Part shown: positions 40,218 to 49,103 of the stretch, in pieces
Layout: each line of letters starts with the position of its first letter
Position numbering within the stretch: the stretch's first letter is position 1
Source: Geodermatophilus obscurus DSM 43160
GTDB lineage: Bacteria; Actinomycetota; Actinomycetes; Mycobacteriales; Geodermatophilaceae
Direction of reading: 5' to 3'
DNA: 64,000 bases
Assembly (NCBI RefSeq): GCF_000025345.1
Contig: NC_013757.1
Coordinates: 5,146,001 to 5,210,000, forward strand
Translations under genes and position numbers: made by a program
The notes under the pieces: model-generated
Told to the model about the DNA's origin: nothing
Seen by the model: the letters and a program-made list of their open reading frames with translations, nothing else
The model's database searches: none

Positions 40218-41918
40218 GTGCCCCGCAAGAAGCAGGACCCCGCAGGGGCGTCCGCCTCCGTCCGCACCCGCCGCATCCGGGAGACTGCGCGAGAGCTGCT
40301 CGGCTACGAGGACTTCCGGCCGGGCCAGGAGGAGGCGATGGAGTCCGTGGTCAGCGGCCAGGACACCCTGGCGGTGCTGCCCTCGGGCGCCGGGAAGTCC
40401 GCCGTCTACCAGATCGCCGGGCAGCTGGTCGACGGTCCGGTGCTCGTCGTCTCCCCCCTCATCGCGCTGCAGCGCGACCAGGTCGGCCGGCTCGACGATC
40501 TCGACGGACTCGACGGCCGGGCCGCCCAGCTGAACTCCGCGCTCTCGGTCGGCGACCAGCGCGCCGCGCTCGAAGGACTCGCGGACGGAACGGTCCGCCA
40601 CCTCTTCCTCGCTCCCGAGCAGCTGACCAAGCCCGAGGTCGTGGAGGCCATCGCGAAGGCGCAGCCGGCGCTGTTCGTCGTCGACGAGGCCCACTGCGTC
40701 TCCGCCTGGGGTCACGACTTCCGCCCCGACTACCTGCGCCTCGGCGGGGTGATCGAGCAGCTCGGTCACCCGACGGTGCTCGCCCTCACCGCCACCGCCG
40801 CGCCCCCGGTGCGCGCGGAGATCGTCGAGCGCCTGGGCATGCACGACGCCCGGGTCGTCGTGGCCGGGTTCGACCGGCCGGAGATCCGGCTGGAGGTCGA
40901 GCAGCACGCCGACGCCCACGGCAAGGACCAGGCCGTGCTCGACCGGGTCACCGAGCTGATCGGTGACGGGCGGCTCCCCGGGATCGTCTACAGCGCCACC
41001 CGCAAGGGCACCGAGGGGATCTCCGCCGAGCTCGCCGAGCGCGGGCTGCGGGTGCGGCCGTACCACGCCGGGCTGAAGAAGTCCGAGCGCGAGGACACCC
41101 AGCGCGCGTTCATGGACGACGAGCTGGACGTCGTCGTCGCCACGACCGCCTTCGGGATGGGCATCGACAAGCCCGACACCCGCTTCGTCGTCCACGCCGA
41201 GCCCGCCGACTCCGTCGACAGCTACTACCAGGAGATCGGCCGCGCCGGCCGGGACGGGCAGCCCGCGCTCGCCCTGCTCGTGTACCGCCAGGAGGACCTC
41301 GGCCTGCGGAAGTTCTTCGCCGCCGGCATCCCGCCGGAGGAGGAGCTGCAGCAGGTCGCCGGCCTGGTCGCCGCCGCGGAGGCCGCCGGCATCGAGGACG
41401 GCGTCGACGTCAGGCAGCTGCGCGAGGAGACCGGCCGGCCCGCCACCCCGCTGGCCCGCGACCTCAACCTGCTCGAGCAGGTGTCGGCGGTCGCGCTCGA
41501 CGAGGAGGGCGCCGCCCACCCCGTGGAGGGGGCACCCAGCCCCGGCGACGCCGCGGCCGCCGCCCGCGAGCTGGCCGAGCACCACGAGCAGGTCGACCAG
41601 AGCCGGGTGGAGATGATGCGCGGCTACGCCGACACCACCGAGTGCCGGCGGCAGTTCCTGCTCGGTTACTTCGGCGAGCAGCTGGAGCAGCCGTGCGGGA
41701 ACTGCGACAACTGCGACGCCGGCCTGTCCCAGGAGCAGCCCGACGACGACGAGACCCCGTTCCCGGCGCAGACCCCGGTGCAGCACACCGAGTGGGGGCC
41801 CGGCGTGGTCATGCGCGTCGAGGACGACCGGCTCGTCGTCCTGTTCGAGGAGGTCGGCTACAAGACGCTGGCGCTGGCCGCCGTCCTGGACAACGACTTG
41901 CTCGAGCGCCGCGACTGA
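40218..41918 (+). CDS. ATP-dependent DNA helicase RecQ
   Basis: About 566 residues. FRPGQEEAM is motif 0, LPSGAGKSAVYQ motif I, VVDEAHCVSAWGHDFRPDY motif II plus the RecQ aromatic loop, ALTATAAPPV motif III, TTAFGMGIDKPDTRFVVH motif V and YYQEIGRAGRDG motif VI. The C-terminal zinc site is ECRRQFLLGYFGE plus CGNCDNC. The last 60 residues carry a short beta domain (HTEWGPGVVMRVEDDRLVVL). It unwinds DNA 3' to 5' in repair. Start is uncertain: GTG at 40218 or 40212, or an ATG at 40038 that would add 60 low-complexity residues and overlap the palindromes. It ends in a nested repeat. Confidence 0.9.
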   Translation: MPRKKQDPAGASASVRTRRIRETARELLGYEDFRPGQEEAMESVVSGQDTLAVLPSGAGKSAVYQIAGQLVDGPVLVVSPLIALQRDQVGRLDDLDGLDGRAAQLNSALSVGDQRAALEGLADGTVRHLFLAPEQLTKPEVVEAIAKAQPALFVVDEAHCVSAWGHDFRPDYLRLGGVIEQLGHPTVLALTATAAPPVRAEIVERLGMHDARVVVAGFDRPEIRLEVEQHADAHGKDQAVLDRVTELIGDGRLPGIVYSATRKGTEGISAELAERGLRVRPYHAGLKKSEREDTQRAFMDDELDVVVATTAFGMGIDKPDTRFVVHAEPADSVDSYYQEIGRAGRDGQPALALLVYRQEDLGLRKFFAAGIPPEEELQQVAGLVAAAEAAGIEDGVDVRQLREETGRPATPLARDLNLLEQVSAVALDEEGAAHPVEGAPSPGDAAAAARELAEHHEQVDQSRVEMMRGYADTTECRRQFLLGYFGEQLEQPCGNCDNCDAGLSQEQPDDDETPFPAQTPVQHTEWGPGVVMRVEDDRLVVLFEEVGYKTLALAAVLDNDLLERRD

Positions 41919-42050
41919 AGAAGGACCCCGTCCTCCCCTCGAAGGATCCCCTTGCCCCCCGCCACTCGCCACTCGCAGGCTCGCGGCGGGACCCTGCAAG
42001 GGGGCCGTCGGAGCTCAGGGCGGGACCCGGGACGGGGCCACGGCGGGACG
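41919..42050. repeat. nested double family A palindrome after recQ
   Basis: Outer left GGACCCCGTCCTCCCC (41922-41937), inner left GGATCCCCTTGCCCCCC (41943-41959), centre CACTCGCAGGCTCGCGG, inner right GGGACCCTGCAAGGGGGCC (41988-42006), outer right GGGACCCGGGACGGGGCC (42022-42039). As at 16281-16443, each right arm carries the complement of its own left word (CCCCTTGC with GCAAGGGG), so changes are compensated. Confidence 0.8.
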
Positions 42051-42135
42051 CGTTCGTCCTGCGAAGTGCGGGCGGCGGCTCGATGATCACCACGGAGACC
42101 GGGCGACCCGCGTGCCCGGCGGAAGGAGTACACGG

Positions 42136-43779
42136 GTGAAGGTCCTGGGCATCAACGCCATCTACCACGACCCGTCGGCGGCCCTGGTCATCGACGGCAG
42201 GGTCGTGGCCGCGGCCGAGGAGGAGCGGTTCAGCCGGCGCAAGCACGGCAAGCGCCCACTGCCGTGGAGCGCCTGGGAGCTGCCCGAGCTGTCGGCGGCC
42301 TGGTGCCTGGCCGAGGCCGGCATCCGCCCCGAGGAACTGGACGCCGTCGCCTACTCCTTCGACCCCGCGCTGATGGGGACCCCGGAGGAGTCCGGCCTGT
42401 TCGACGACGGCGACGTCATGCGCAGGATGTACGCCGAGAAGGCCCCTGACTTCCTGGCCCACGCCCTCCCCGGCCTCGACCCGGCCAAGGTCCGGTTCGT
42501 CAAGCACCACGTGGCGCACGCCGCCTCCGCCGGGCTGGCCGCGCCGCAGCGGGACAACTCCGTGCTGGTGCTCGACGGCCGCGGCGAGGCGCACAGCCAT
42601 CTCGCCGGCCGCTACACCGACGGTTCCCTGGAGGTCCTCGCCGGCCAGACGCTCCCCCACTCGCTGGGCCTGATGTACGAGGACCTCACCGACCACCTGG
42701 GGTTCCTGCGCAGCTCCGACGAGTTCAAGGTCATGGCGATGGCCTCCTACGGCAAGCCGCGGTTCGTCGGCGAGCTGTCCGAGCTGATCCGGGCCACCGG
42801 CGACGGCGGCTTCCGAACCGAGAAGATCGACTTCACCGAGTTCGCCCCACGGCTGGGCAAGGGCGACGAGTGGACCGAGGCGCACGCCGACCTGGCCGCC
42901 AGCGTCCAGCAGCGGCTGGAGGAGGTGCTCGTCGACCTGGCCCGCTGGGTGCACGAGCAGACCGGCGACCGCGTCCTCACCCTCGCCGGGGGCACCGCGC
43001 TCAACTGCGTGGCCAACACCCGCATCCTGGCCGAGAGCCCCTTCGAGGAGGTCTGGGTGCAGCCCGCCGCCGGCGACGCCGGGACGGCGCTGGGGGCGGC
43101 CCTGCACGTCGCCGCCGAGCTCGGCGAGCGCACCGAGCCGATGCCGGGCGCCGCGCTCGGCCGCGGCTGGAGCGACGAGGAGATCCAGCGGTGGCTGGAG
43201 ACGGCGGCGATCGACTACGAGCGGCCGGACGACGTCGCCGAGGCCGTGGCCGAGGTGCTGGCCGACAACGGCATCGTCGCGTGGTTCCAGGGCCGGTCGG
43301 AGTTCGGCCCGCGCGCGCTGGGCCACCGCTCGCTGCTGGCCCACCCCGGGTTCGAGGCCAACCTGGAGCGGATGAACGACGTCAAGGGCCGGGAGCAGTT
43401 CCGCCCGGTGGCGCCGATGGTGCTGCTGGAGCGGGCCCCCGAGATCTTCAGCCGGGGTCCGATCCCCTCGCCGTACATGCTCTTCGTGCACGACGTCGCG
43501 CCGGAGTGGGGTGACCGCATCCCGACGGTCACGCACGTCGACGGCACCGCCCGCATCCAGACCATCGATCGGGAGACCGAGCCGCTGGTGCACCGCATGA
43601 TCGCGGCCTTCGAGCGGCGCACCGGCATCCCGGTGGTGGTCAACACCAGCCTGAACACCGCCGGGCGGCCGATGGTCGACGACCCGCGCGACGCGCTCGA
43701 GTGCTTCGGGTCGGCGCCGGTGGACCTGCTCGCCATCGGCCCGTTCGTCGTCCGCCGGCCGAGGCCCACCCCGCGCTGA
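42136..43779 (+). CDS. NodU/CmcH-type carbamoyltransferase
   Basis: A 547-residue protein. The N-terminal ASKHA-like domain opens GINAIYHDPSAALVIDG and AAEEERFSRRKHGKRP; KHHVAHAAS gives the histidines that handle carbamoyl-adenylate. The C-terminal YrdC-like domain has GRSEFGPRALGHRSLLAHP and GIPVVVNTSLNTAGRPMVDDP. Relatives carbamoylate sugars, antibiotics or nodulation factors from carbamoyl phosphate and ATP. GTG at 42136 follows GGAAGGAG. It stands alone, with no glycosyltransferase or biosynthetic cluster beside it, so the acceptor is unknown. Confidence 0.93.
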   Translation: MKVLGINAIYHDPSAALVIDGRVVAAAEEERFSRRKHGKRPLPWSAWELPELSAAWCLAEAGIRPEELDAVAYSFDPALMGTPEESGLFDDGDVMRRMYAEKAPDFLAHALPGLDPAKVRFVKHHVAHAASAGLAAPQRDNSVLVLDGRGEAHSHLAGRYTDGSLEVLAGQTLPHSLGLMYEDLTDHLGFLRSSDEFKVMAMASYGKPRFVGELSELIRATGDGGFRTEKIDFTEFAPRLGKGDEWTEAHADLAASVQQRLEEVLVDLARWVHEQTGDRVLTLAGGTALNCVANTRILAESPFEEVWVQPAAGDAGTALGAALHVAAELGERTEPMPGAALGRGWSDEEIQRWLETAAIDYERPDDVAEAVAEVLADNGIVAWFQGRSEFGPRALGHRSLLAHPGFEANLERMNDVKGREQFRPVAPMVLLERAPEIFSRGPIPSPYMLFVHDVAPEWGDRIPTVTHVDGTARIQTIDRETEPLVHRMIAAFERRTGIPVVVNTSLNTAGRPMVDDPRDALECFGSAPVDLLAIGPFVVRRPRPTPR

Positions 43780-43890
43780 CCCGGGGTCCGACGGGCTCCG
43801 ATCACCCTTCAGGAGGAGCGACCTGGCGGGGGTGAACCGCGCGGCCGCTGTCCGGCGAACTCCCTGGTGACGGGCCCCGCCCCGCAGGTA

Positions 43891-43932
43891 ACGGTCGGGC
43901 AACGGTCGTCCCCCGATCAGGGGACGACCGTT
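43891..43932. promoter_or_regulatory. 13-bp perfect hairpin with repeated AACGGTCG words
   Basis: AACGGTCGTCCCC (43902-43914) and GGGGACGACCGTT (43920-43932) form a perfect stem with a 5-nt loop, and a further direct AACGGTCG lies at 43891. It is 110-150 nt after the carbamoyltransferase stop and about 80 nt before the DUF4383 gene. There is no T-run, so either a GC-type terminator or an operator is possible. Confidence 0.6.
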
Positions 43933-44013
43933 ACCGGCCGTCCCCCCGGGGTAATCCGGACCCGGACCGTCCAAGACAGGGCGGACCACGCAAGGCACAT
44001 CGGGAGGACCCCC

Positions 44014-44463
44014 ATGTCCGCAACATCCGGCAACACCGGCACCGGCCGCGGCGCCATGACCTGGCCCCAGATGCTGGCGCTCGCCTTCGGTGCGATCTAC
44101 CTCCTGGTCGGAGTCGTCGGCTTCTTCATCACCGGTTTCGGGAACTTCTTCGCCCACGACACCAACCAGACGCTGCTGGGCTTCGAGATCAACGGCATGC
44201 ACAACGTCGTCCACATCGTCGTCGGTGTGGCCGGCCTGCTGCTGGGCCGCACCTTGGCCGGCGCGCGCACGTACGGCTGGCTGCTGGCCATCGGCTACGG
44301 CGCCGCGTTCGTCTACGGGCTGATCGCGATCAACAAGCCGTGGGACTTCCTCAGCATCAACGCCGCTGACAACGTCCTGCACCTCCTCACCGCGATCGTC
44401 GGTCTGGCCATCGCGCTGGGCCCGGTGCGCAACGCCGTCACCCACCGCGGTACGCGCGTCTGA
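44014..44463 (+). CDS. DUF4383 four-helix membrane protein
   Basis: A 149-residue integral membrane protein with four hydrophobic segments (MLALAFGAIYLLVGVVGFFI, VVHIVVGVAGLLLGRTLA, YGWLLAIGYGAAFVYGLIAI, NVLHLLTAIVGLAIALGP). The motif LLGFEINGMHNVVHIVVG is the signature of DUF4383. The family is common in actinobacteria, often stress-induced, without a known role. ATG at 44014 after GGGAGGA. The 234-nt upstream region carries a strong hairpin. A family A repeat follows. Confidence 0.9.
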   Translation: MSATSGNTGTGRGAMTWPQMLALAFGAIYLLVGVVGFFITGFGNFFAHDTNQTLLGFEINGMHNVVHIVVGVAGLLLGRTLAGARTYGWLLAIGYGAAFVYGLIAINKPWDFLSINAADNVLHLLTAIVGLAIALGPVRNAVTHRGTRV

Positions 44464-44580
44464 GAGAGGACCCCGTCCTCCTCACCGCTCGCAAGCTCGC
44501 GGCGAGCCTCTGGACGGGGCCGGGACCCTGCAGAGGGGCCACCCGGAGGCCGGGTCCCGCACGGGGCCCGGCCTCCGGCG
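44464..44580. repeat. family A palindromes after the DUF4383 gene
   Basis: GAGGACCCCGTCCTCCTC (44465-44482) against CTCTGGACGGGGCC (44508-44521) around CTCGCAAGCTCGCGG; then GACCCTGCAGAGGGGCC and GCCGGGTCCCGCACGGGGCCCGGC (about 44553-44577), itself a hairpin. The rest of the gap to 44729 shows no gene or clear promoter. Confidence 0.65.
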
Positions 44581-44729
44581 CGTCCGGGGCCGGACGCGCG
44601 CATGAGGGTCTGGCGGCACGGCCGCCGGCGGCGGAGGCTGGTCGCGGGGCGCGCCCGGGGACGACGCCGACCGCGCCCCGGTCGCGCCCGAGCCCAAGGC
44701 GCCGCACGTGCCGAACCGGAGGCCGTGCC

Positions 44730-45044
44730 GTGGACGACGACGCCGTCCTGCGCGCCCTGGGCGAGGACCTCGCCCGGACCGACCCCGACCTGGCCGCCCG
44801 CCTCACCGCCGGCCCCGGCGTGCGCCTGCGGCCGCCCTGCCGCGGTGTGCTCTGGGTGCTGGTACTCGGTGCGCTGGTGGCCGTGGGCGTGCCCTTCCTG
44901 GTCGGCCCGGCCGTCTTCGGCGTGATGGCCCTGGTGGTGCTGGTCGGTTGCCCGTTCGTGATCAGTCACTGCCTGCCGTCCACCCCGGACCAGCCGGACG
45001 ACGACCCCCCGTCCTGGTCGCCCGGCCGCGGAGCCGACCCCTGA
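44730..45044 (+). CDS. DUF3040-like small membrane protein
   Basis: A 104-residue protein: an N-terminal amphipathic segment (DDDAVLRALGEDLARTDPDLA), two membrane segments (GVLWVLVLGALVAVGVPFLV, FGVMALVVLVGCPFVIS), and a Pro/Asp tail. The ALGEDLARTDPDLAARL opening resembles DUF3040 proteins of actinobacteria (xxLxxIExxLxxxDPxxA). Function unknown. GTG at 44730. It precedes the acyl-CoA dehydrogenase with a 36-nt gap, so cotranscription is possible. Confidence 0.7.
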   Translation: MDDDAVLRALGEDLARTDPDLAARLTAGPGVRLRPPCRGVLWVLVLGALVAVGVPFLVGPAVFGVMALVVLVGCPFVISHCLPSTPDQPDDDPPSWSPGRGADP

Positions 45045-45080
45045 CGAGACGGTCGTCCCGCCAGGCTCTACGTTGCGCTC

Positions 45081-46292
45081 ATGGACTTCGCTCTCTCCGC
45101 CAAGGCCGAGGATGTCTGCGCACGCGCGTGGGACTTCATGCGCGAGCACGTGTTCCCCGCGGAGCCGGTCTACGAGCAGTGGCGGGCCGAACGCGGCCAC
45201 GACAACCACGAGCACCCGCCGGTCCTCGAGGAGCTCAAGGCCGAGGCGCGCAAGCGCGGACTGTGGAACCTCTTCCACCACGAGCTGGGCGGCCTCTCCA
45301 ACCTCGAGTACGCCTCGGTCGCCGAGATCACCGGCTGGTCGCCGGTCATCGCGCCCGAGGCGATGAACGTGGGTGCGCCGGACACCGGCAACATGGAGAC
45401 GCTCATGCTGTTCGGCACCGACGAGCAGAAGCGGCGCTGGCTGGACCCGCTGCTCGAGGGTGAGATCCGGTCGGGCTTCGCGATGACCGAGCCCGACGTC
45501 GCGTCGTCCGACGCCCGCAACGTCCAGACGTCGATCGTCCGCGACGGCGACGAGTACGTGATCAACGGCCGCAAGTGGTGGATCACCGGCACCGCCGACG
45601 AGCGCTGCCAGATCTTCATCGTGATGGGCAAGACCGACCCGGACGGGCCGCCGCACCGCCAGCAGTCGATGGTGCTCGTCCCCCGGGACACCCCGGGCTT
45701 CGAGATCGTCCGGCACCTGCCGGTCTTCGGCTACCAGGACCAGCACGGCCACTCCGAGCTGCGGTTCACCGACGTGCGCGTGCCCGCGTCGAACATCCTG
45801 GCCGGCGAGGGCGACGGCTTCATGATCGCCCAGGCGCGGCTCGGCCCCGGCCGCATCCACCACTGCATGCGCGCGATCGGCATGGCCGAGCGGGCGCTCG
45901 CGCTGATGGTCGAACGGGCCAAGGCACGCGTGGCCTTCGGCCGCCCGCTGGCCGAGCAGGGGACGGTGCGCGAGAGCATCGCGCTCTCGCGGATGGAGAT
46001 CGACCAGGCGCGGCTCTACGTGCTGCAGACGGCCGACCTGATCGACAAGTTCGGAGCCAAGGGCGCCAAGACCGAGATCTCCGCCATCAAGGTGGCCGCG
46101 CCGCGGGTGGCGCTCGCCGTCATCGACCGCGCGATCCAGCTGCACGGTGGCGCCGGGGTCAGCAACGACACCGTGCTGGCGCGCTTCTACGCGAGCGCCC
46201 GCACGCTGCGGATCGTCGACGGCCCGGACGCCGTGCACATCCGCGGGGTCGCCAAGGAGGAGCTGGCGCGCGAGCGCCCGTACGCCGGCTGA
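45081..46292 (+). CDS. acyl-CoA dehydrogenase (ACAD11-like)
   Basis: A 403-residue flavoprotein of the acyl-CoA dehydrogenase superfamily. The FAD-binding motif is [17 protein letters not shown], followed by [19 protein letters not shown] and the C-terminal [22 protein letters not shown] with [18 protein letters not shown]. This subgroup matches vertebrate ACAD11 and bacterial YdiO-like long-chain enzymes; some use 4-hydroxyacyl-CoA. It oxidises an acyl-CoA to the enoyl-CoA and passes electrons to ETF. ATG at 45081. No other beta-oxidation genes are adjacent. Confidence 0.93.
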   Translation: MDFALSAKAEDVCARAWDFMREHVFPAEPVYEQWRAERGHDNHEHPPVLEELKAEARKRGLWNLFHHELGGLSNLEYASVAEITGWSPVIAPEAMNVGAPDTGNMETLMLFGTDEQKRRWLDPLLEGEIRSGFAMTEPDVASSDARNVQTSIVRDGDEYVINGRKWWITGTADERCQIFIVMGKTDPDGPPHRQQSMVLVPRDTPGFEIVRHLPVFGYQDQHGHSELRFTDVRVPASNILAGEGDGFMIAQARLGPGRIHHCMRAIGMAERALALMVERAKARVAFGRPLAEQGTVRESIALSRMEIDQARLYVLQTADLIDKFGAKGAKTEISAIKVAAPRVALAVIDRAIQLHGGAGVSNDTVLARFYASARTLRIVDGPDAVHIRGVAKEELARERPYAG

Positions 46293-46359
46293 GAGAAGGA
46301 CCCTGGCCGGGCACCGGGCACCGCCGCGGGATGTCGGTGCCCGGTGCCAAGCTGCCCGC

Positions 46360-46734
46360 GTGCCCACGGACCCCGAGGCCGACGACCTGCTGAGCGAGCA
46401 CCCCGAGGCGGTCGCGGCCACCGCCCAGCGGCTGCGCACGGTGCTGCTCGAGGCGCACCCGCAGCTCGAGGAGCGGGTGCGCCGCGGCTGGCACTCGATC
46501 AACTACCGCGACCCGGTGGCGGGTTTCGTCTGCGCGATCTTCCCGACGGCGGACCGGGTGCAGCTGGTGTTCGAGCACGGCGCCCGGCTGCCCGATCCCG
46601 AGGGCCGGTTGTCCGGCACCGGCAAGCAGGTGCGCACGCTCGACCTCACCACTCCCGAGGAGGTCGACGCCGCCGTCGTCGCGACGTTCCTCGACCACGC
46701 CGTCGAACTGGGCGCCGCGCTCCGCAGCCGCTGA
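46360..46734 (+). CDS. DUF1801 (YdhG-like) protein
   Basis: A 124-residue alpha/beta protein. VRRGWHSINYRDPVAGFVCAI is the DUF1801 core, followed by DRVQLVFEHGARLPDPEGRL and a C-terminal helix. GTG at 46360. It lies 67 nt after the acyl-CoA dehydrogenase and converges with the small protein at 46748, with 13 nt between the stops. The function of the family is unknown. Confidence 0.8.
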   Translation: MPTDPEADDLLSEHPEAVAATAQRLRTVLLEAHPQLEERVRRGWHSINYRDPVAGFVCAIFPTADRVQLVFEHGARLPDPEGRLSGTGKQVRTLDLTTPEEVDAAVVATFLDHAVELGAALRSR

Positions 46735-46747
46735 GGCGGCCGGGACG

Positions 46748-46948
46748 TCAGGGGGCGATCGTCCCGCCGAAGCCGCCGCCGGCCAGCTTGGCCATCAGCT
46801 GCGTGCGGTCCAGACCCGCGGCCTCCAGCGCGTCGCCGTCCCGGTCGGTGTCGATCTCGTCGGGCAACTGGGCGGCGACCCTGTCGGCGGTGTCGTTGTC
46901 GCCCTCGGTGTGCAGCACTCGCAGCAGCTCCTGCTTGTCCAGCTTCAC
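46748..46948 (-). CDS. small conserved hypothetical protein, paralogue of the one at 13331-13540
   Basis: A 66-residue protein: helix MKLDKQELLRVLHTEGDND, then RVAAQLPDEIDTDRDGDALE, then AGLDRTQLMAKLAGGGFGG. Compared with the 69-residue paralogue it keeps DK, LL, GD, LP-x2-IDTD, LE, GL and KL-x-GGG. GTG at 46948 has GGAGG upstream. Two such genes within 33 kb suggest a family with a real role. The pattern looks like a small helical protein with a conserved acidic DTD loop. No partner gene is constant between the two sites. Confidence 0.75.
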   Translation of the reverse strand: MKLDKQELLRVLHTEGDNDTADRVAAQLPDEIDTDRDGDALEAAGLDRTQLMAKLAGGGFGGTIAP

Positions 46949-47174
46949 GCCCGACCTCCGCTCGGTCCGCCTCCAGGGGGCTCCAGCGTGGTGCGCGTCA
47001 CCCGGGCGCGCAACGGGAGGGCCCACGGTCACGACCGGGGACGACGGCGTTCACCCGTCGTCTCCCCGGACGTCCTCGGGGGTGACGACGGGGGGACGGG
47101 TGGGAGCGGGGGAAGAGACGGCCCCCCAGGCGTTCGTCGCCGCACGGTCGGAGGCCCGGGCCCGGGCGCGCCGG

Positions 47175-47369
47175 TCAGCGGTGCTGCGCGCGCCGGTACA
47201 GGAAGGCCGCCACCGCCGCGAGGACCGCGCCGAGGAACAGCTGCGCGACCCCGACGACGGTCCGGTCGCTGGCGAACCACGTCACCGACGACACCAGCAG
47301 GACGACGGCGACGCCGGCCACGAGCAGGGCGACGAGACGCTCGCGGCGGTCCCCCGCGGGTGAGGTCAT
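47175..47369 (-). CDS. small two-helix membrane protein
   Basis: A 64-residue protein with two hydrophobic segments (LVALLVAGVAVVLLVSSVTWF and VVGVAQLFLGAVLAAVAAFLY) and basic ends (GDRRERL, RRAQHR). No family is recognised. ATG at 47369. It lies between the small protein at 46748 and a repeat block; the 226-nt gap before it (46949-47174) shows no other feature apart from G-rich runs. Confidence 0.6.
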   Translation of the reverse strand: MTSPAGDRRERLVALLVAGVAVVLLVSSVTWFASDRTVVGVAQLFLGAVLAAVAAFLYRRAQHR

Positions 47370-47404
47370 GCGGCCGACCCTAGGCGGCCCCGTCCCGGCG
47401 CCGT

Positions 47405-47525
47405 CGCGAGCCCGGCGAGGTGCTGGGACAGCCCCCTGCAGGGTCCCGCCGTGAGCCTGCGAGGTGCTGGAACGGCCACCCTTCAGGGCCGCGCCGAGCC
47501 TGCGAGGCGTGGGGGGAAGGGTGGT
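47405..47525. repeat. family A repeat fragments between the membrane-protein and LCP genes
   Basis: GCCCCCTGCAGGGTCCCGCC (47415-47434), GGCCACCCTTCAGGGCCGCG (47475-47494) and GGGGGGAAGGGTGGTCC (about 47511-47527) surround two central words GAGCCTGCGAGG. Left and right arms of different word types (CCCTGCAGG and CACCCTTC) are present, as in the nested copies, but one element looks incomplete. Confidence 0.65.
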
Positions 47526-47531
47526 CCTGCT

Positions 47532-49103
47532 TCAGTCGGCCCGGTTCGGCGGCTCGCCGGCGGCGCGCGCCTCGGCGGCCCGGACGGGGTCGTAGGCGCA
47601 GGCGTCGGTCACGTCGGTCGCCGCCACGGGGTCCTCCGCGGGCTCGCCGGGCGCCGGGGTCGCCGAGCCGGGAGCCGGGGTGGGGGCGCCGTCCGCGGCG
47701 TCGTCGTCCGCCGGGACCGGGGAGATGGCGTCCTCGACGATCGTGCGCATCCGGTCGTAGTCGGGGTAGGCCGGGTCGATCACGGTGTTGTCGAAGACGA
47801 CGCTGCGCACCTCCGAGTTCTTGACCAGGAACGCCAGGTCGACGAAGTCGTCGAGGGCCGAGCGCGGGATGTCGGTGCTCACGATGTCCTGCGTGGTGGC
47901 GGCCAGCTCCTGGTAGCGCCGCAGCAGGGTGACCGGGTCGGCGGCGTCGATGATCGCGCTGATCGTGCAGCGCTGGCGGGCCATCCGGTCGTAGTCGGTC
48001 AGCCCGTAGCGGCCGCGGGCGAACTGCAGCGCCGTCCAGCCGTCCATGTGCTGGGCCGGTCCCGGCTCGATGTAGTCGTCCGGCAGTTCCTGGCCGGAGA
48101 TGCCGTTGATCGGCACGTAGTAGTTGACGTTCACGGTGATGCCGCCGAGGGCGTCGACCAACCGGGCGAAGCCGTCGAGGTTGACCAGCACGAAGTAGTC
48201 GATGTCCAGGCCCAACGCCTCACCGACGCCGAGCTTGAGGAAGTCCGCGCCCGGGTCGTCGGTGCGCCCGAGGATGTCGGGGTACCAGGCCGGTCCGGTG
48301 CGGTAGACGGCGTTGAGCAGGCTGTCGGCCTCGTTGGCGCCCTCGAAGCCGTCCGGGTAGACCTCGGCCAGCGGGCTGTCCGAGGGGAAGGGCAGGTCCT
48401 GGAGGTTGCGCGGCAGGCTGAACAGCATCGTGTCGCCTGTCTCGGTGTCGATGCTGGCCACGATGACCGTGTCGGTGCGCACGCCCTCGCGCCCCTCTCC
48501 ACCGTCCCCGCCGAGCAGGAGCACGTTGACCCGCTCCTGGTCGCCGAAGGGGTCGGGGTGGTCGCCGTCGTCCACCGTCGCCGACTCGCGGTCGGCGAAG
48601 AGGCCGTCGAGGAGCCCCTGCTGGGCGAGTGCCACCTGGCCGACGGTGACCACCGGGTACGCGATGCCGGCGACCAGCGCGGCGACGAGGAGGCCGCCCA
48701 GCAGGTGCTTGCCGCGGGAGGTCCGGGGTGGCAACAGCGCGCGGTAGCCCGCCACGACGACGGCGACCCAGAGCAACCCGAGGACGAGGACACCGCCGAG
48801 GACCCAGGTCAGCGCGGTCGGGTCGACCGCGACCCGCGCCGCGGTCCGCTGTCCCACGGTGGCCAGCCAGGCGGCGCCGCCGACGAGCGCGAGGAAGGTC
48901 ACGAGGACCAGGGCGCCGAGCCGGCGTCGCCCGGCCGCGAGGAACGCCGTCCCCGGGAGGACGGCGTTCAGCACGGTCAGGCCCAGCGCCGCGGGGAAGC
49001 CGCGGCCGCGGGCGTGCGACCGGGACCGCGGGCCCTCCGGTGGCGGGGGCAGGGGCCGCGACGGGCCGATGGGACGCGTCACGTCCCACTCGTGCTCGCT
49101 CAC
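47532..49103 (-). CDS. LytR-CpsA-Psr (LCP) family cell-wall transferase
   Basis: A 523-residue membrane protein. A cytosolic Pro/Arg-rich N-terminus (1-35) is followed by three or four membrane segments (about 40-180) and an extracytoplasmic LCP domain (about 200-390) with RTDTVIVASIDTETGDTMLF, SLPRNL and FARGRYGLTDYDRMARQR, the arginines that hold the pyrophosphate-lipid donor. The tail has a Pro/Ala/Asp linker and CAYDPVRAAEARAAGE. LCP enzymes attach teichoic acids, arabinogalactan or capsules to peptidoglycan. GTG at 49103 with GAGGAG. The extra N-terminal membrane segments are unusual, as most LCP proteins have one. Confidence 0.92.
   Translation of the reverse strand: MSEHEWDVTRPIGPSRPLPPPPEGPRSRSHARGRGFPAALGLTVLNAVLPGTAFLAAGRRRLGALVLVTFLALVGGAAWLATVGQRTAARVAVDPTALTWVLGGVLVLGLLWVAVVVAGYRALLPPRTSRGKHLLGGLLVAALVAGIAYPVVTVGQVALAQQGLLDGLFADRESATVDDGDHPDPFGDQERVNVLLLGGDGGEGREGVRTDTVIVASIDTETGDTMLFSLPRNLQDLPFPSDSPLAEVYPDGFEGANEADSLLNAVYRTGPAWYPDILGRTDDPGADFLKLGVGEALGLDIDYFVLVNLDGFARLVDALGGITVNVNYYVPINGISGQELPDDYIEPGPAQHMDGWTALQFARGRYGLTDYDRMARQRCTISAIIDAADPVTLLRRYQELAATTQDIVSTDIPRSALDDFVDLAFLVKNSEVRSVVFDNTVIDPAYPDYDRMRTIVEDAISPVPADDDAADGAPTPAPGSATPAPGEPAEDPVAATDVTDACAYDPVRAAEARAAGEPPNRAD

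Noticed and set aside
41809-44445. 878-codon minus-strand frame
   Set aside because: It runs antisense to recQ's end, the carbamoyltransferase and the DUF4383 gene and crosses a palindrome; no recognised domain.
47029-47280. 83-codon minus-strand frame in the gap before the small membrane protein
   Set aside because: Pro/Arg-rich, no ribosome site, overlaps the better-supported two-helix protein gene in another frame.
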